Positions 1 through 7,714 are shown, numbered from the stretch's first letter. The stretch is DNA of 27,670 nucleotides from RGIG1959 sp051877215 (GCA_051877215.1 JBJEIR010000204.1:1-27670), one strand, 5' to 3'. The notes: a model not told the origin generated them from the sequence alone. Numbers and translations: made by a program.

Positions 1-300
1 CAGCCCTTGCAGCACATAATCGACATCATCCAGATTATCAAACTGCCCGTAAAGCGTGGGCGCGGGCAGCGCGATCTTCCATTTGAAGCGATCCATCGCT
101 TCCAGCTTGCTGTAATTCGCTTTTTTCGCCTGATGCGGGCAAACCCGTATACACTGGCCGCAGTCGATGCATCTGTCTGCATTGATGACCGCGTGCCGGT
201 CCCGAATACGGATTGCCTCCGTCGGACAATGCTTTAAACAGGTGGTGCACCCGTTGCATTTGGATATATCCAAACAAACAGAATGTTCATAAGTACTCAT
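1..300 (-). CDS. 4Fe-4S hydrogenase-like protein, N-terminal part (runs off left edge)
   Basis: The first 100 residues are visible; the rest lies beyond the left edge. Two ferredoxin-type motifs are seen: Cys15, 18, 21, 25 followed by Pro, and Cys44, 47, 50, 54 followed by Pro, so two 4Fe-4S clusters are expected. The following stretch (KIALPAPTLYGQF) is typical of Clostridia proteins that join a 2x4Fe-4S ferredoxin domain to an [FeFe]-hydrogenase large-subunit C-terminal domain, often with a PAS domain; that part cannot be seen here. The ATG at 300 is chosen because AAGGAAAT lies just upstream. It is the last visible gene of the NuoE-like / DRTGG / HATPase cluster, which favours a sensory or regulatory role in redox or hydrogen metabolism over a catalytic hydrogenase. 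It could also be a plain ferredoxin-domain protein. Confidence 0.8.
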   Translation of the reverse strand, partial: MSTYEHSVCLDISKCNGCTTCLKHCPTEAIRIRDRHAVINADRCIDCGQCIRVCPHQAKKANYSKLEAMDRFKWKIALPAPTLYGQFDNLDDVDYVLQGL

Positions 301-369
301 ATCCGTATTTCCTTACAGTCAAAAGCCGTATATGTCATCGTACACTGCGTAACAAGCCGTACGGCTTTG

Positions 370-810
370 TCACAGCATATCCTGCGGGTCAAAATTGACA
401 CGCATCACAATGGTGGTTCCTTTTCCAAGCTCGGAGCGAATATCCATAGCGTCGGTATAGCGCTTCATATTCGGAAGCCCCATGCCCGCTCCGAAGCCGA
501 GCGAGCGCACATTATCCGGCGCAGTGGAAAAGCCCTCCTGCATGGCAAGCTCGATGTTGGCGATGCCGGGGCCGGTGTCCGACAGGATGATTTCCACACC
601 CTGCTCATCCACCACCACATCGGCACAGCCGCCGCCCGCGTGGATCACCATGTTGATTTCGCCCTCATACATGGCGATGGACACACGGCGGATGATTTCC
701 GGCGAAACGCCAAGCTCCCGCAGGTTCTTCTTGACCTGTACCGAGGCCTGACCGGCTGATGTAAAATTGTCTCCATCCACATCAAAATGAAAACGCAATG
801 TTTCACTCAT
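370..810 (-). CDS. HATPase-domain anti-sigma-factor-like protein
   Basis: 146-aa single-domain GHKL ATPase of the RsbW/SpoIIAB type, expected to bind ATP and act as an anti-sigma factor or Ser/Thr protein kinase. The N-box lies around residues 48-58 (YEGEINMVIHA), the G1 box DTGPGI at 78-83 and the G2 lid GFGAGMGLPNMKR at 105-117. There is no membrane segment, so it is cytoplasmic. The start at 810 gives an ATGA overlap with the stop of the DRTGG gene upstream, suggesting translational coupling; an upstream in-frame start at 858 would extend into that gene and is less likely. Standalone HATPases of this kind recur beside hydrogenase-like and NuoE-like genes in Clostridia. Its partner sigma factor or substrate is not in the window. 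Confidence 0.85.
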   Translation of the reverse strand: MSETLRFHFDVDGDNFTSAGQASVQVKKNLRELGVSPEIIRRVSIAMYEGEINMVIHAGGGCADVVVDEQGVEIILSDTGPGIANIELAMQEGFSTAPDNVRSLGFGAGMGLPNMKRYTDAMDIRSELGKGTTIVMRVNFDPQDML

Positions 811-1160
811 ACGCGTTCCCCGCCGTTTCCGAGCCCCGCCTGATAGAGCAGTCCGCAAGCCTCATACATCCGCTTGTCGGTCACCATCACCGCGATTCCC
901 GCCTCTTTTGCAAGAGAGAGCATTTCGTCGGTGGGGCGCTTGGTGCGCACAAACACAATGCAGATCATATCCATCATCTGTGCCGTGCGGATGACCTGCG
1001 CATTGACAAGCCCCGTGAGCAAAACCGCCTGATCCTTCACATACGCGAGAACATCGCTCATCATATCGCTGCCGCACGCGGAATTGACCTCTTTGTCAAG
1101 GCTGTCCTCACAGCAAAGAAGCTCCGCTTCCAGCAGCTCCTGAATACGAGAAATTTTCAT
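807..1160 (-). CDS. DRTGG-domain protein
   Basis: 117-aa protein matching the small standalone DRTGG-domain family, the domain also found in phosphotransacetylase-like and CBS-domain pyrophosphatase proteins and presumed to bind a nucleotide or other small ligand. The visible core runs from about residue 30, with hydrophobic strands VLAYVKDQAVLLTG and MICIVFVR and a C-terminal KEAGIAVMVTDKRMYEACG segment. The ATG at 1160 (MKISRIQELL) is preferred over 1241 because the longer form would start near the 3' end of the NuoE-like gene; an AGAGGAAC-like Shine-Dalgarno sequence precedes 1160. It overlaps the HATPase gene by 4 bases and follows the NuoE-like gene by 49 bases, so it is co-transcribed. 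The ligand is unknown. Confidence 0.75.
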   Translation of the reverse strand: MKISRIQELLEAELLCCEDSLDKEVNSACGSDMMSDVLAYVKDQAVLLTGLVNAQVIRTAQMMDMICIVFVRTKRPTDEMLSLAKEAGIAVMVTDKRMYEACGLLYQAGLGNGGERV

Positions 1161-1209
1161 AGCCTTTGTTCCTCTTATCGGCGCGCGCTGACACGCGCAA
1201 AAGATGTAT

Positions 1210-1704
1210 TCAACGATATTTGGCAAGGATTTGCGGCACATCGTCCACCGTCAGACGACCGTATACATCGTCATTGACGGTCAGAACAGGTGCCAGACCG
1301 CACGCGCCGATGCAGCGGCACGCCGTCAGCGAAAAACGCCCGTCCGCCGTGCATTCGTCCGCACCGATCCCCAACTGCTCGGAAAGCTTGTTGAAGATAT
1401 CGCCCGAGCCCTTGACATAGCAAGCGGTACCAAGGCACACCGAAATGTTATACTCTCCCTTCGGAGACAGCGAGAACTGCGCATAGAAGGTCGCAACGCC
1501 GTACACCTTTTCCACCGGCACGCCCATTCCGTCGGCGATCTTTTCCTGCACCTCAAACGGCAGATAGCCATAAATCTCCTGTGCCTCCTGCATGACACGC
1601 ATCAGGCAGCTCGGATCGTCCTTGTTTGCGGCGATAACGGCCATCAGCTTCTCTTCCTGCTCAGGAGTGCCCTTGAACGGAAGCGTACTCCTCTTTTTCT
1701 GCAT
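1210..1704 (-). CDS. NuoE-like thioredoxin-fold 2Fe-2S protein
   Basis: 164-aa homologue of the 24-kDa subunit of complex I and of electron-bifurcating hydrogenases (NuoE/HndA/HydC type). The N-terminal helical part (residues 15-75) contains the family motif VEKVYGVATFYAQF. The C-terminal thioredoxin-like part carries four probable 2Fe-2S ligands: Cys90, Cys95 (CLGTAC), Cys131 and Cys135 (CIGAC). The start at 1704 is fixed by GGGAGGAACC 8-9 bases upstream; the start at 1728 would include the ribosome-binding site in the coding region. It is the first gene of the operon. Length fits the family. No NuoF/HydB subunit follows directly; the downstream genes are regulatory, so this copy may deliver electrons to, or sense them for, the hydrogenase-like regulator. 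Confidence 0.88.
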   Translation of the reverse strand: MQKKRSTLPFKGTPEQEEKLMAVIAANKDDPSCLMRVMQEAQEIYGYLPFEVQEKIADGMGVPVEKVYGVATFYAQFSLSPKGEYNISVCLGTACYVKGSGDIFNKLSEQLGIGADECTADGRFSLTACRCIGACGLAPVLTVNDDVYGRLTVDDVPQILAKYR

Positions 1705-1802
1705 AGTAACGGTTCCTCCCTCGATCAAAATTCAAACCTCAAAATCCGGACGGCAGGGACTTGTCATCGGACAGACCCCTTTCCATCACAGATATATGAT
1801 TT

Positions 1803-1831
1803 ATTATATAACAGTCATTACTTTTTTTCAA
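1803..1831 (-). promoter_or_regulatory. Sigma-A-type promoter of the NuoE-like operon
   Basis: Read on the minus strand: -35 TTGAAA (1826-1831), 17-bp spacer, -10 TATAAT (1803-1808). Transcription would start near 1796, leaving a leader of about 90 bases before the NuoE-like start codon. The surrounding DNA is AT-rich, unlike the coding regions. Confidence 0.75.
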
Positions 1832-1934
1832 TTAAAATTCCGCAGGTTTTGATGTTTTTCGGCGATTTTTTATAAAAAAAAGATATTTTATACCTTTTTT
1901 TGCAAGCAAAGGCCCTCGTTTTGGAGAGGATTTT

Positions 1935-1975
1935 CAAAAAACAAAAAACGGACCCGCCCCAAAAGGGTGAGTCCG
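1935..1975 (-). terminator. Rho-independent terminator after the cytidylate-kinase-like gene
   Basis: On the minus strand an 11-bp stem begins CGGAC and closes with GTCCG, with one mismatch and one G-T pair, around a TTTT loop. It is followed by two runs of six T. It lies 29 bases past the stop of the cytidylate-kinase-like gene. Confidence 0.85.
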
Positions 1976-2003
1976 ATGAGACGCCGTCTGGCCGGGCGGC
2001 GCG

Positions 2004-2606
2004 TTACATGTGTGTGTCGCGGCGCATACGGATATATTGCTCGAGAAAATCCGCCGTGCGCCCGATGCCGAGGCGCGAGCTGTTGACGGAAATATCATAG
2101 GCGCGCGAGTCGCCCCATTTTTGCAGACAATAGTAGTTATGATACGACTTGCGCAGCTTGTTCTGCCGATGAATCAGCTGCGCCGCTTCTTCGCTTGACA
2201 GCGAATTGAACTGTGCAATGCGCTCGACCTTCGCTTCCTTATCCGCCAGCACAAAAATCGAGACCAGCGCGGGATGATCCTTCAGAACCGTTTCGGCGCA
2301 GCGGCCGACAATCACAAACGATTCCCCCTGATCCGCCTTTTGCTTCAAATACTGAAACTGAAGGTTGGCGATGTTTTCCTCGGGAGAATTGCTGTAGCCG
2401 CGCACATTGCGCGAAAACAGGCGGTTTTTCGGCACTTCGTCGTATTTTGTAAGCTCCGCAACATCGAGATTCCGCTCATTGGCAAGCTCCCAAAGCAGGT
2501 TGCGGTCGTACAGCGGCAGCCCGAACCGTTTGGCAAGCGTTTCTGCGATGACATGCCCGCCGCTTCCGAATTCACGGCTGATGGCAATAATCAGTTGTTC
2601 CGACAT
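2004..2606 (-). CDS. Cytidylate-kinase-like family protein
   Basis: 200-aa P-loop NMP-kinase-fold protein of the cytidylate-kinase-like family, common in Clostridia. The nucleotide-binding loop reads ISREFGSGGHVIAE (residues 9-22), with GSGG in place of the canonical GKS/T. It is followed by a helix and the conserved GLPLYDRNLL at 29-38. A second conserved block is FVIVGRCAE near residue 100, and the C-terminal half has the basic segment HRQNKLRKSYHNYY typical of the family. Typical CMP kinases are slightly longer and carry a lysine in the loop, so CMP kinase activity cannot be assumed. AAAGGAG precedes the ATG. It follows the permease by 66 bases and closes that transcription unit. Confidence 0.88.
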   Translation of the reverse strand: MSEQLIIAISREFGSGGHVIAETLAKRFGLPLYDRNLLWELANERNLDVAELTKYDEVPKNRLFSRNVRGYSNSPEENIANLQFQYLKQKADQGESFVIVGRCAETVLKDHPALVSIFVLADKEAKVERIAQFNSLSSEEAAQLIHRQNKLRKSYHNYYCLQKWGDSRAYDISVNSSRLGIGRTADFLEQYIRMRRDTHM

Positions 2607-2672
2607 ATAACACAGTCTCCTTTACTCAAAGTGTCCCGTCACATGCGGCACCGGCGAGGTGCCCTGCGCACA

Positions 2673-4034
2673 TCACAGCGGATATCTGACAAAGATAAAC
2701 ACGGTGCAGATGACGAGCACGATCACCGTCGCGGGAGCGACCTTGGCGCAGTATTTTCCCCAGCCGATCGGATGCCCTTCTTTTGCGGCGAGCGAAATGC
2801 CGACCACATTGGCGGACGCGCCGATCGGGGTTGCGCTGCCGCCGATGTCGGTGCCCATCGAAAGTGCCCATGCAAGCACCGACAAATCCGGTCCGCCCGA
2901 AGCGGAGAGTGTGCGGATAATCGGGATCATCGTCGCGGAGAACGGGATATTATCGACAAAGGCGCTTGCAATCGCCGACACCCAAATGATAATGGCAATC
3001 ATCAGCATCCCGTTGCCGCCGCTGACAGCGCCGATAAAGGACGCGACGATCTCCAGAATGCCCGTTTCCTCCAAACCGCCGACCACAACGAACAAACCGA
3101 CGAAAAACAGCAGGGTTTTATAGTCGACCTTTTTGAGCAGCTCGAGGCAATGCTTTCCCGATGCGATCAGTGTGACAAGCGCGATGACGACGCCGATAAA
3201 CGCCACGGTCAAGCCCGTTTGCGCATGCGTCACCAGCAGCACGACCGCGCACAGAAAAATCAGCGTGCTGACGGCAAAACCGACCTTGTCGGTGATCGCC
3301 TCCGACGGCTTCGGGCAGTCGGCGGGCGAAACGGGCGTGCCGGTTTGCTGACGAAGCTCTTTTCGGAATGCAAAATAAAAGAAGAAGATAACCGCCACCA
3401 GCGAAATGCCCGCCATCACGCCGGTATTGGTGATAAAATCGGTGAACGAATAGCCGAGCGCCGTGCCGATGATGATGTTGGGCGGATCGCCGCACATCGT
3501 GGCGGAGCCGCCGAGGTTGGCACAGAAAATCTCCGAGAGAATCATCGGGACGGGGTTGAATTTGAGCAAATGCGCCAGCTCCACCGTGACCGCCGCCAAA
3601 AACAAAATGACGGTAATGCTGTCAATAAACATGGCGAGTACCGCCGACATGATCATAAAGGTGATAAAAATCGGAATGGTTTTATAGTGAACCAGCTTGG
3701 CAATGCACATACAAAGCCAACGGAAAAACCCGACGCGCGCCATGCCCTCCACCATCACCATCATACCGGCGATGAAAAGGATTGTCTCCCAGTTGATGCC
3801 GCCTGACGAGGCGGCTTCCGAGCCCTTATGATACCAAAATTCGGGTGTGATGATCGAGTTGACATTGAGTGTGCTCAGGATCGCATCGCCGCTTTGCATA
3901 CACATCCCGAATACGATGAGCAGCGTCGCCAGCGCGCTGATCAGCGTAATCACATGCCGCTCGATCTTTTCGGTGATGATCAATAAGAACATCGCCACAA
4001 AGATGACGACGGCAACTATCTGAGCAATGGTCAT
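2673..4034 (-). CDS. ArsB/NhaD-family ion permease
   Basis: 453-aa integral membrane protein with about 11-12 hydrophobic segments in two homologous halves. Signature loops are GGSATMCGDPPN (residues 175-186), matching the GGxATxxGDPPN loop of ArsB/NhaD/P-protein permeases, and in the second half FVDNIPFSATMIPI and TDIGGSATPIGASAN. The family includes Na+/H+ antiporters, arsenite efflux pumps and SLC13-like anion transporters; no arsR or arsA neighbour argues for arsenite, so the substrate is unresolved. GGAGGCG lies 8 bases before the ATG at 4034. It is first in a two-gene unit with the cytidylate-kinase-like gene, under the promoter at 4117-4145. Confidence 0.9.
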   Translation of the reverse strand: MTIAQIVAVVIFVAMFLLIITEKIERHVITLISALATLLIVFGMCMQSGDAILSTLNVNSIITPEFWYHKGSEAASSGGINWETILFIAGMMVMVEGMARVGFFRWLCMCIAKLVHYKTIPIFITFMIMSAVLAMFIDSITVILFLAAVTVELAHLLKFNPVPMILSEIFCANLGGSATMCGDPPNIIIGTALGYSFTDFITNTGVMAGISLVAVIFFFYFAFRKELRQQTGTPVSPADCPKPSEAITDKVGFAVSTLIFLCAVVLLVTHAQTGLTVAFIGVVIALVTLIASGKHCLELLKKVDYKTLLFFVGLFVVVGGLEETGILEIVASFIGAVSGGNGMLMIAIIIWVSAIASAFVDNIPFSATMIPIIRTLSASGGPDLSVLAWALSMGTDIGGSATPIGASANVVGISLAAKEGHPIGWGKYCAKVAPATVIVLVICTVFIFVRYPL

Positions 4035-4116
4035 GGTTTTTCGCCTCCGGTCCTACGCAAAAAATATCACCCGACCGTCTGTGATAACAGCCAAGTGACA
4101 TCTGTTGTCGTGCCCT

Positions 4117-4145
4117 ATCATAGCACACCGCTTCTTAAATTGCAA
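4117..4145 (-). promoter_or_regulatory. Sigma-A-type promoter of the permease gene
   Basis: On the minus strand: -35 TTGCAA (4140-4145), 17-bp spacer, -10 TATGAT (4117-4122). The leader to the permease start codon is about 75 bases. Confidence 0.75.
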
Positions 4146-4221
4146 GGAAAAATCCCGTGTACCTGTTCCAAAATCCGACCGTATCAAAACGCATTTTTTG
4201 GTGGTTTTTTCGGCATATGAC

Positions 4222-4281
4222 AAAACAAGACAAAGTGCCCGCATAAACGACACGGGGCGTCTCCCGTGCCGCATCGGGCAC
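4222..4281 (-). terminator. Probable terminator after smpB (nested hairpins)
   Basis: Outer arms GTGCCCG (4235-4241) and CGGGCAC (4275-4281) enclose a second hairpin with arms GACACGGG and CCCGTGCC (4249-4270). On the minus strand this is followed by the T-rich tract TTTGTCTTGTTTTG. It starts 18 bases past the smpB stop. The T-run is interrupted, so termination efficiency is uncertain. Confidence 0.55.
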
Positions 4282-4298
4282 TCCTGTTTTATTCGATA

Positions 4299-4766
4299 TT
4301 ACCCCGCATTTCGCTCTTTCATGGCGCGCTCCGCCTCGCGCTTCATATCGCGGCGGGCGGCGTCCTCGCGCTTGTCATAGAGCTTTTTGCCGCGGCACAG
4401 ACCGACCTGCACCTTCACGCGCGAGCCTTTGAAATAAAGAGACAGCGGGATCAGCGAATAGCCCTGCTGCTTGACCACCCCGAACAAGCGGTTGATCTCC
4501 CGCTTATGCATCAGCAGCCGCCGCACCCGCATCGGGTCGCGGTTAAAAATATTGCCCTGCTCATACGGGCTGATGTGCATCCCGTTCACAAACAGCTCGC
4601 CGTCGACAATGCTGCACCAGGCGTCTTTCAAATTGACCGTCCCGCGGCGGAGGGCTTTGACCTCTGTTCCGCACAGCTCGATCCCCGCCTCCATCGACTC
4701 CTCGACAAAGTAATCGTGGTGCGCTTTTTTATTTTGGGCAATGGTTTTGGTGGTTTCCTTCGGCAT
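4299..4766 (-). CDS. smpB: SsrA-binding protein SmpB
   Basis: 155-aa protein that binds tmRNA and brings it to stalled ribosomes for trans-translation. The N-terminal block NKKAHHDYFVEESMEAGIEL, the core LCGTEVKALRRGTVNLKDAW, the HISPYEQGN motif and the basic C-terminal tail from about residue 130 (KKLYDKREDAARRDMKRE) are all characteristic. Length is normal. It is the last gene of the dnaX-ybaB-recR-smpB run, 37 bases after recR. The tmRNA gene itself is not next to it: the downstream 264-base gap contains only a terminator and the permease promoter. Confidence 0.97.
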   Translation of the reverse strand: MPKETTKTIAQNKKAHHDYFVEESMEAGIELCGTEVKALRRGTVNLKDAWCSIVDGELFVNGMHISPYEQGNIFNRDPMRVRRLLMHKREINRLFGVVKQQGYSLIPLSLYFKGSRVKVQVGLCRGKKLYDKREDAARRDMKREAERAMKERNAG

Positions 4767-4803
4767 CGGTCAATTCCTCCTTCCCGAAAAAGGGCTTTCG
4801 CGG

Positions 4804-5403
4804 TCAAAGGGCATTTCGCCCTTCCAGTGAATGACGCAGGGTGATCTCGTCCGCATATTCCAAATCGCCGCCGACCGGAATGCCGTAGGCAAGGCGGGTG
4901 ACGCGGATGGAAAAGGGCGCGAGCAGCTTGCCGATATACATCGCCGTCGCTTCGCCCTCCACGGTCGGGTTGGTCGCCATAATGACCTCGGTGATATCCT
5001 CGTTTGCCACGCGCATCAGCAATTGCCGAATCCGCAGCTGATCGGGGCCGATGCCGTCCATCGGCGAAATCGTCCCGTGCAGCACATGATACAGCCCGTG
5101 ATATTCGCGGGTGCGCTCAAAAGCGGCGACATCCTGCGGCTGCTCCACCACACAAATGGTGTGGCGGTCGCGGTTGTCAGCCGCGCAAACGGGGCAAAGC
5201 GCCCCCTCAGCCAAATTGCAGCAGACGCTGCACTCCCGAATCTTTTCGCGTGCCTCGGTGATGGCGTCCACAAGGGCATTTGCCTGTGCGGCGGGCGCCC
5301 GCAGCAAATGAAACGCCAACCGCTGAGCGGACTTATGCCCGATAGACGGCAGGCGTTCCAGCTGTTCGATGAGATTTTCCAGCAGGGCAATCTGATATGC
5401 CAT
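4804..5403 (-). CDS. recR: Recombination protein RecR
   Basis: 199-aa DNA-binding ring protein of RecFOR-type recombinational repair. The order is helix-hairpin-helix (about 11-30, LERLPSIGHKSAQRLAFHLL), a zinc finger with Cys58, Cys61, Cys70 and Cys73, a TOPRIM domain from about 80 to 175 (VVEQPQDVAAFE, TNPTVEGEATAMY), and the C-terminal GIPVGGDLEYADEITL at 174-189. Length and all motifs are normal. It follows ybaB by 33 bases, an arrangement conserved in Firmicutes. Confidence 0.98.
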   Translation of the reverse strand: MAYQIALLENLIEQLERLPSIGHKSAQRLAFHLLRAPAAQANALVDAITEAREKIRECSVCCNLAEGALCPVCAADNRDRHTICVVEQPQDVAAFERTREYHGLYHVLHGTISPMDGIGPDQLRIRQLLMRVANEDITEVIMATNPTVEGEATAMYIGKLLAPFSIRVTRLAYGIPVGGDLEYADEITLRHSLEGRNAL

Positions 5404-5436
5404 GGCGGTCTCTCCTTTTATCTATAGAACACGAAA

Positions 5437-5784
5437 TCAGAACAACCCGGGCATATTCATGCTGCCGGTGATGGCGCCAAGCTCTTCCTCGGCGGTGCTG
5501 GCCGCGGTGCGGATCGCCTCGTTGACGGCGGCGGTCACCAAATCGGCGAGCATTTCCACATCCTCGGGATCGACCGCTTCCGGCGAAATCTCAAGCTGCT
5601 TTATCAAATGCTTGCCGTCGACAACGGCCTTGACCATTCCGCCGCCCGCCGTGGCGGTATATTCGCGCGCCTCCAGCTCCTCCTGCTTTGCGGCGACATC
5701 CTCCTGCATCTTTTGCGCCTGACGGAGCATGCTCTGCATATTTCCCGGTCCGCCTCCAACGCCCTTTGGCAACCGTGCTTTCAT
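5437..5784 (-). CDS. YbaB/EbfC-family nucleoid-associated protein
   Basis: 115-aa small DNA-binding protein of the YbaB/EbfC family, a dimeric tweezer-like nucleoid protein encoded between dnaX and recR in most bacteria. The N-terminal KGVGGGPGNMQSMLRQAQKM and the following coiled-coil helix, then GGGMVKAVVDGKHLIKQLEI, are family hallmarks. The start at 5784 is chosen because GGAG lies about 8 bases upstream and the N-terminus then matches the family; the longer start at 5850 adds 22 non-conserved residues. Confidence 0.95.
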   Translation of the reverse strand: MKARLPKGVGGGPGNMQSMLRQAQKMQEDVAAKQEELEAREYTATAGGGMVKAVVDGKHLIKQLEISPEAVDPEDVEMLADLVTAAVNEAIRTAASTAEEELGAITGSMNMPGLF

Positions 5785-5870
5785 CGTACCACTCCATTCT
5801 TTTTTTGGGCGCAGCCTCTGCGGCGCGCCTGTTTTATGTTCCTGTTTCACTTTTGTGTACGGACGCCTTT

Positions 5871-7616
5871 TTATGTGCGCCTTGTAATGGGTATGCCGCC
5901 CTCTTCGCCCTGCCGCAGCAGGGCTGCCAGCGGATCATCCGTCTTGCATTGGGCGTCGGGCCGCCTCACCCTTGCGCCGATGCGGTAGCGGCGGCCGGTG
6001 ACCTGTGCGACGGTCCCGAGCAGCGCCGTTTTGTTGGCACCGCTTTTAATCAGCTCCCGAAAGAGCGGATTATCCGTGTAAATAATGATGTGGGTTTCAC
6101 TGACCGATGCGTCAGAGCCCTCCAGCACGCCGTAAAGCGGCGCGCACGACTCCTTCAGGCAGGCCAGCACATCCTTCCACGCCTCAAACGGTTTTTCTCC
6201 CTTGTCCCCGGCAATACCTTCGCTGTTGGCAGTGCCTTCGCCGTTGACAGTGCCTTCGCCATTGACAGCGTTTTCGCCGTTTTCGGCGGGCGGCTCATTT
6301 GCGGGAAATGCGGTTGGCTCCTCTTCTTTGGAAGACGCTGCATAGGCCGCTGTATCCGGCGAACCGCCGACAAAATGCGGCGCACCGGGATGCGCGGGCT
6401 CAGCGCTTGTCTGTTTCATAGCGGGTGTCGGCTTTTCCGTCGGCTCAGACGCGGCGGGAAGCCCCGCAGACAAGCGGCGCAGCGCGTTTTCCAGCGCATC
6501 CATGCGGCGCAGCAGCGCATCGGTCGAGGTATCCAGCGACGGCATACACAGTTTCAGCGCCGCCATTTCCGTTTCCAGGCGGCGGTCGCCGCCGCTCGAC
6601 AGCCGCACACAGGCGCTTTGCAAGACCTCCATTGCGTGAATCACGGCCGGCAGCTCATAAAGCGCCGCCTCCGCTTTGAGGCGAGTCATTTCCTCATTGG
6701 TTGCCACGATCATATTTTCCGGCTTTGCCACGCTTTTGCACAGCATCAGCTCGCGGTAAAATTCCAGCCATTCGGCGCACAGCCGCGCCATGTCCTGCGA
6801 CGCGTTATACAAGCGGTCGATTTCACAAAGCAGCGCGCTGCTGTCATGCTCCCGCACCGCCTTTGAAAGCGCATACAGATGCTCCCGTCCCGCAAGGCCG
6901 GTGGCTTCGGCCACGGTTTGCTCGGTGATGTCTCTTGAGCGCGACAGGCACTGATCGGTCAGCGACAGCGCGTCGCGCATCGCGCCGTCGGAAAGGCGCG
7001 CAAGCAGCATCGCCGCGCCGTCGGTCAGCGAAAAGCCCTCGCCGTTCGCCACCGTTTGCAGGCGTGCCGCGATGTCCTCGGGGGCAATGCGGGCAAAATC
7101 AAAGCGCTGGCAGCGCGACAGAATGGTGGCGGGCAGCTTGTGCGCTTCTGTTGTCGCCAAAATAAAAATCACATGGGCCGGCGGCTCCTCCAGCGTTTTC
7201 AGCAGGGCGTTGAACGCACCGTCCGAAAGCATATGCACCTCGTCGATAATATATACCCGATATTTGGCGACGGCAGGCGTAAAATTGACCGCCTCACGCA
7301 GATCGCGGATGCTGTCCACGCCGTTGTTGGAGGCGGCGTCGATCTCCATCACATCGAGAACGGAGCCGTCGTCGATGCCGCGGCAGTTATCGCACGCATT
7401 ACAGGGATCGCCGTCCTTCGGATGAAGGCAGTTGACCGCTTTCGCCAAAATTTTGGCGCAGGAGGTCTTGCCCGTTCCGCGCGAGCCGACAAACAGATAG
7501 GCATGCGCGGGGCGGTTTTGGCGAATTTCATTTTGCAGCGCCTTCGTAATATGCGGCTGCCCGCACACCTCCGAAAAGGTTTTCGGACGCCATTTGCGGT
7601 AAAGCACCTGATACAT
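5871..7616 (-). CDS. dnaX: DNA polymerase III subunit gamma/tau
   Basis: 581-aa clamp-loader ATPase. The AAA+ module is intact: MYQVLYRKWRP start, Walker A GSRGTGKTS, zinc-binding cysteines in CLHPKDGDPCNACDNC, EIDAASNNGVDSIRDLR, Walker B YIIDEVHML, sensor region FILATTEAHKLPATILSRCQ. Domain III follows to about residue 375. A Pro/Glu/Ala-rich linker with a short tandem repeat spans about 385-470, and a small C-terminal domain closes the protein, ending in a basic tail. AAAGGAGG precedes the ATG at 7616. I saw no A-rich slippery heptamer, so no gamma frameshift product is proposed. It heads the dnaX-ybaB-recR-smpB block directly downstream of the SRP RNA, a common Firmicutes arrangement. Confidence 0.97.
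   Translation of the reverse strand: MYQVLYRKWRPKTFSEVCGQPHITKALQNEIRQNRPAHAYLFVGSRGTGKTSCAKILAKAVNCLHPKDGDPCNACDNCRGIDDGSVLDVMEIDAASNNGVDSIRDLREAVNFTPAVAKYRVYIIDEVHMLSDGAFNALLKTLEEPPAHVIFILATTEAHKLPATILSRCQRFDFARIAPEDIAARLQTVANGEGFSLTDGAAMLLARLSDGAMRDALSLTDQCLSRSRDITEQTVAEATGLAGREHLYALSKAVREHDSSALLCEIDRLYNASQDMARLCAEWLEFYRELMLCKSVAKPENMIVATNEEMTRLKAEAALYELPAVIHAMEVLQSACVRLSSGGDRRLETEMAALKLCMPSLDTSTDALLRRMDALENALRRLSAGLPAASEPTEKPTPAMKQTSAEPAHPGAPHFVGGSPDTAAYAASSKEEEPTAFPANEPPAENGENAVNGEGTVNGEGTANSEGIAGDKGEKPFEAWKDVLACLKESCAPLYGVLEGSDASVSETHIIIYTDNPLFRELIKSGANKTALLGTVAQVTGRRYRIGARVRRPDAQCKTDDPLAALLRQGEEGGIPITRRT
6217..6282. repeat. 18-bp tandem repeat in the dnaX linker
   Basis: Three full and one partial copy of an 18-bp unit begin CCTTCGCCGTTGACAGTG on the plus strand, with scattered substitutions. 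In the protein this gives the hexapeptide repeat NGEGTV/NGEGTA/NSEGIA between the ATPase body and the C-terminal domain. Confidence 0.85.
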
Positions 7617-7682
7617 TTTTCGCCGACACCTCCTTTTTTTCGGCGGGCTTCGATACGACCCCGCCGACACCTGACAAACTGC

Positions 7683-7705
7683 GGCTGTCCGCGTATCGGA
7701 CAGCC
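7683..7705. other. Perfect 8-bp inverted repeat between SRP RNA and dnaX
   Basis: GGCTGTCC and GGACAGCC are separated by 7 bases. On the minus strand it comes just after the T-tract at the end of the SRP RNA and before the dnaX ribosome-binding site. It could be part of the SRP RNA 3' processing or termination region, or a dnaX leader hairpin; no T-tract follows on the minus strand. Confidence 0.5.
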
Positions 7706-7714
7706 TTCAAAAAA

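Noticed and set aside
2274..3806. 510-residue plus-strand reading frame opposite the permease
   Set aside because: His/Arg/Asp-rich translation with no hydrophobic pattern; the opposite strand encodes a clear ArsB/NhaD permease and a kinase-like protein with ribosome-binding sites.
4035..4298. tmRNA gene next to smpB
   Set aside because: The gap is shorter than a typical tmRNA. I saw no tRNA-Ala-like ends or tag-peptide frame, only a promoter and a terminator.
5871..7616. Programmed frameshift site in dnaX giving a gamma product
   Set aside because: No run like AAAAAAG was seen at the expected place past the ATPase body.
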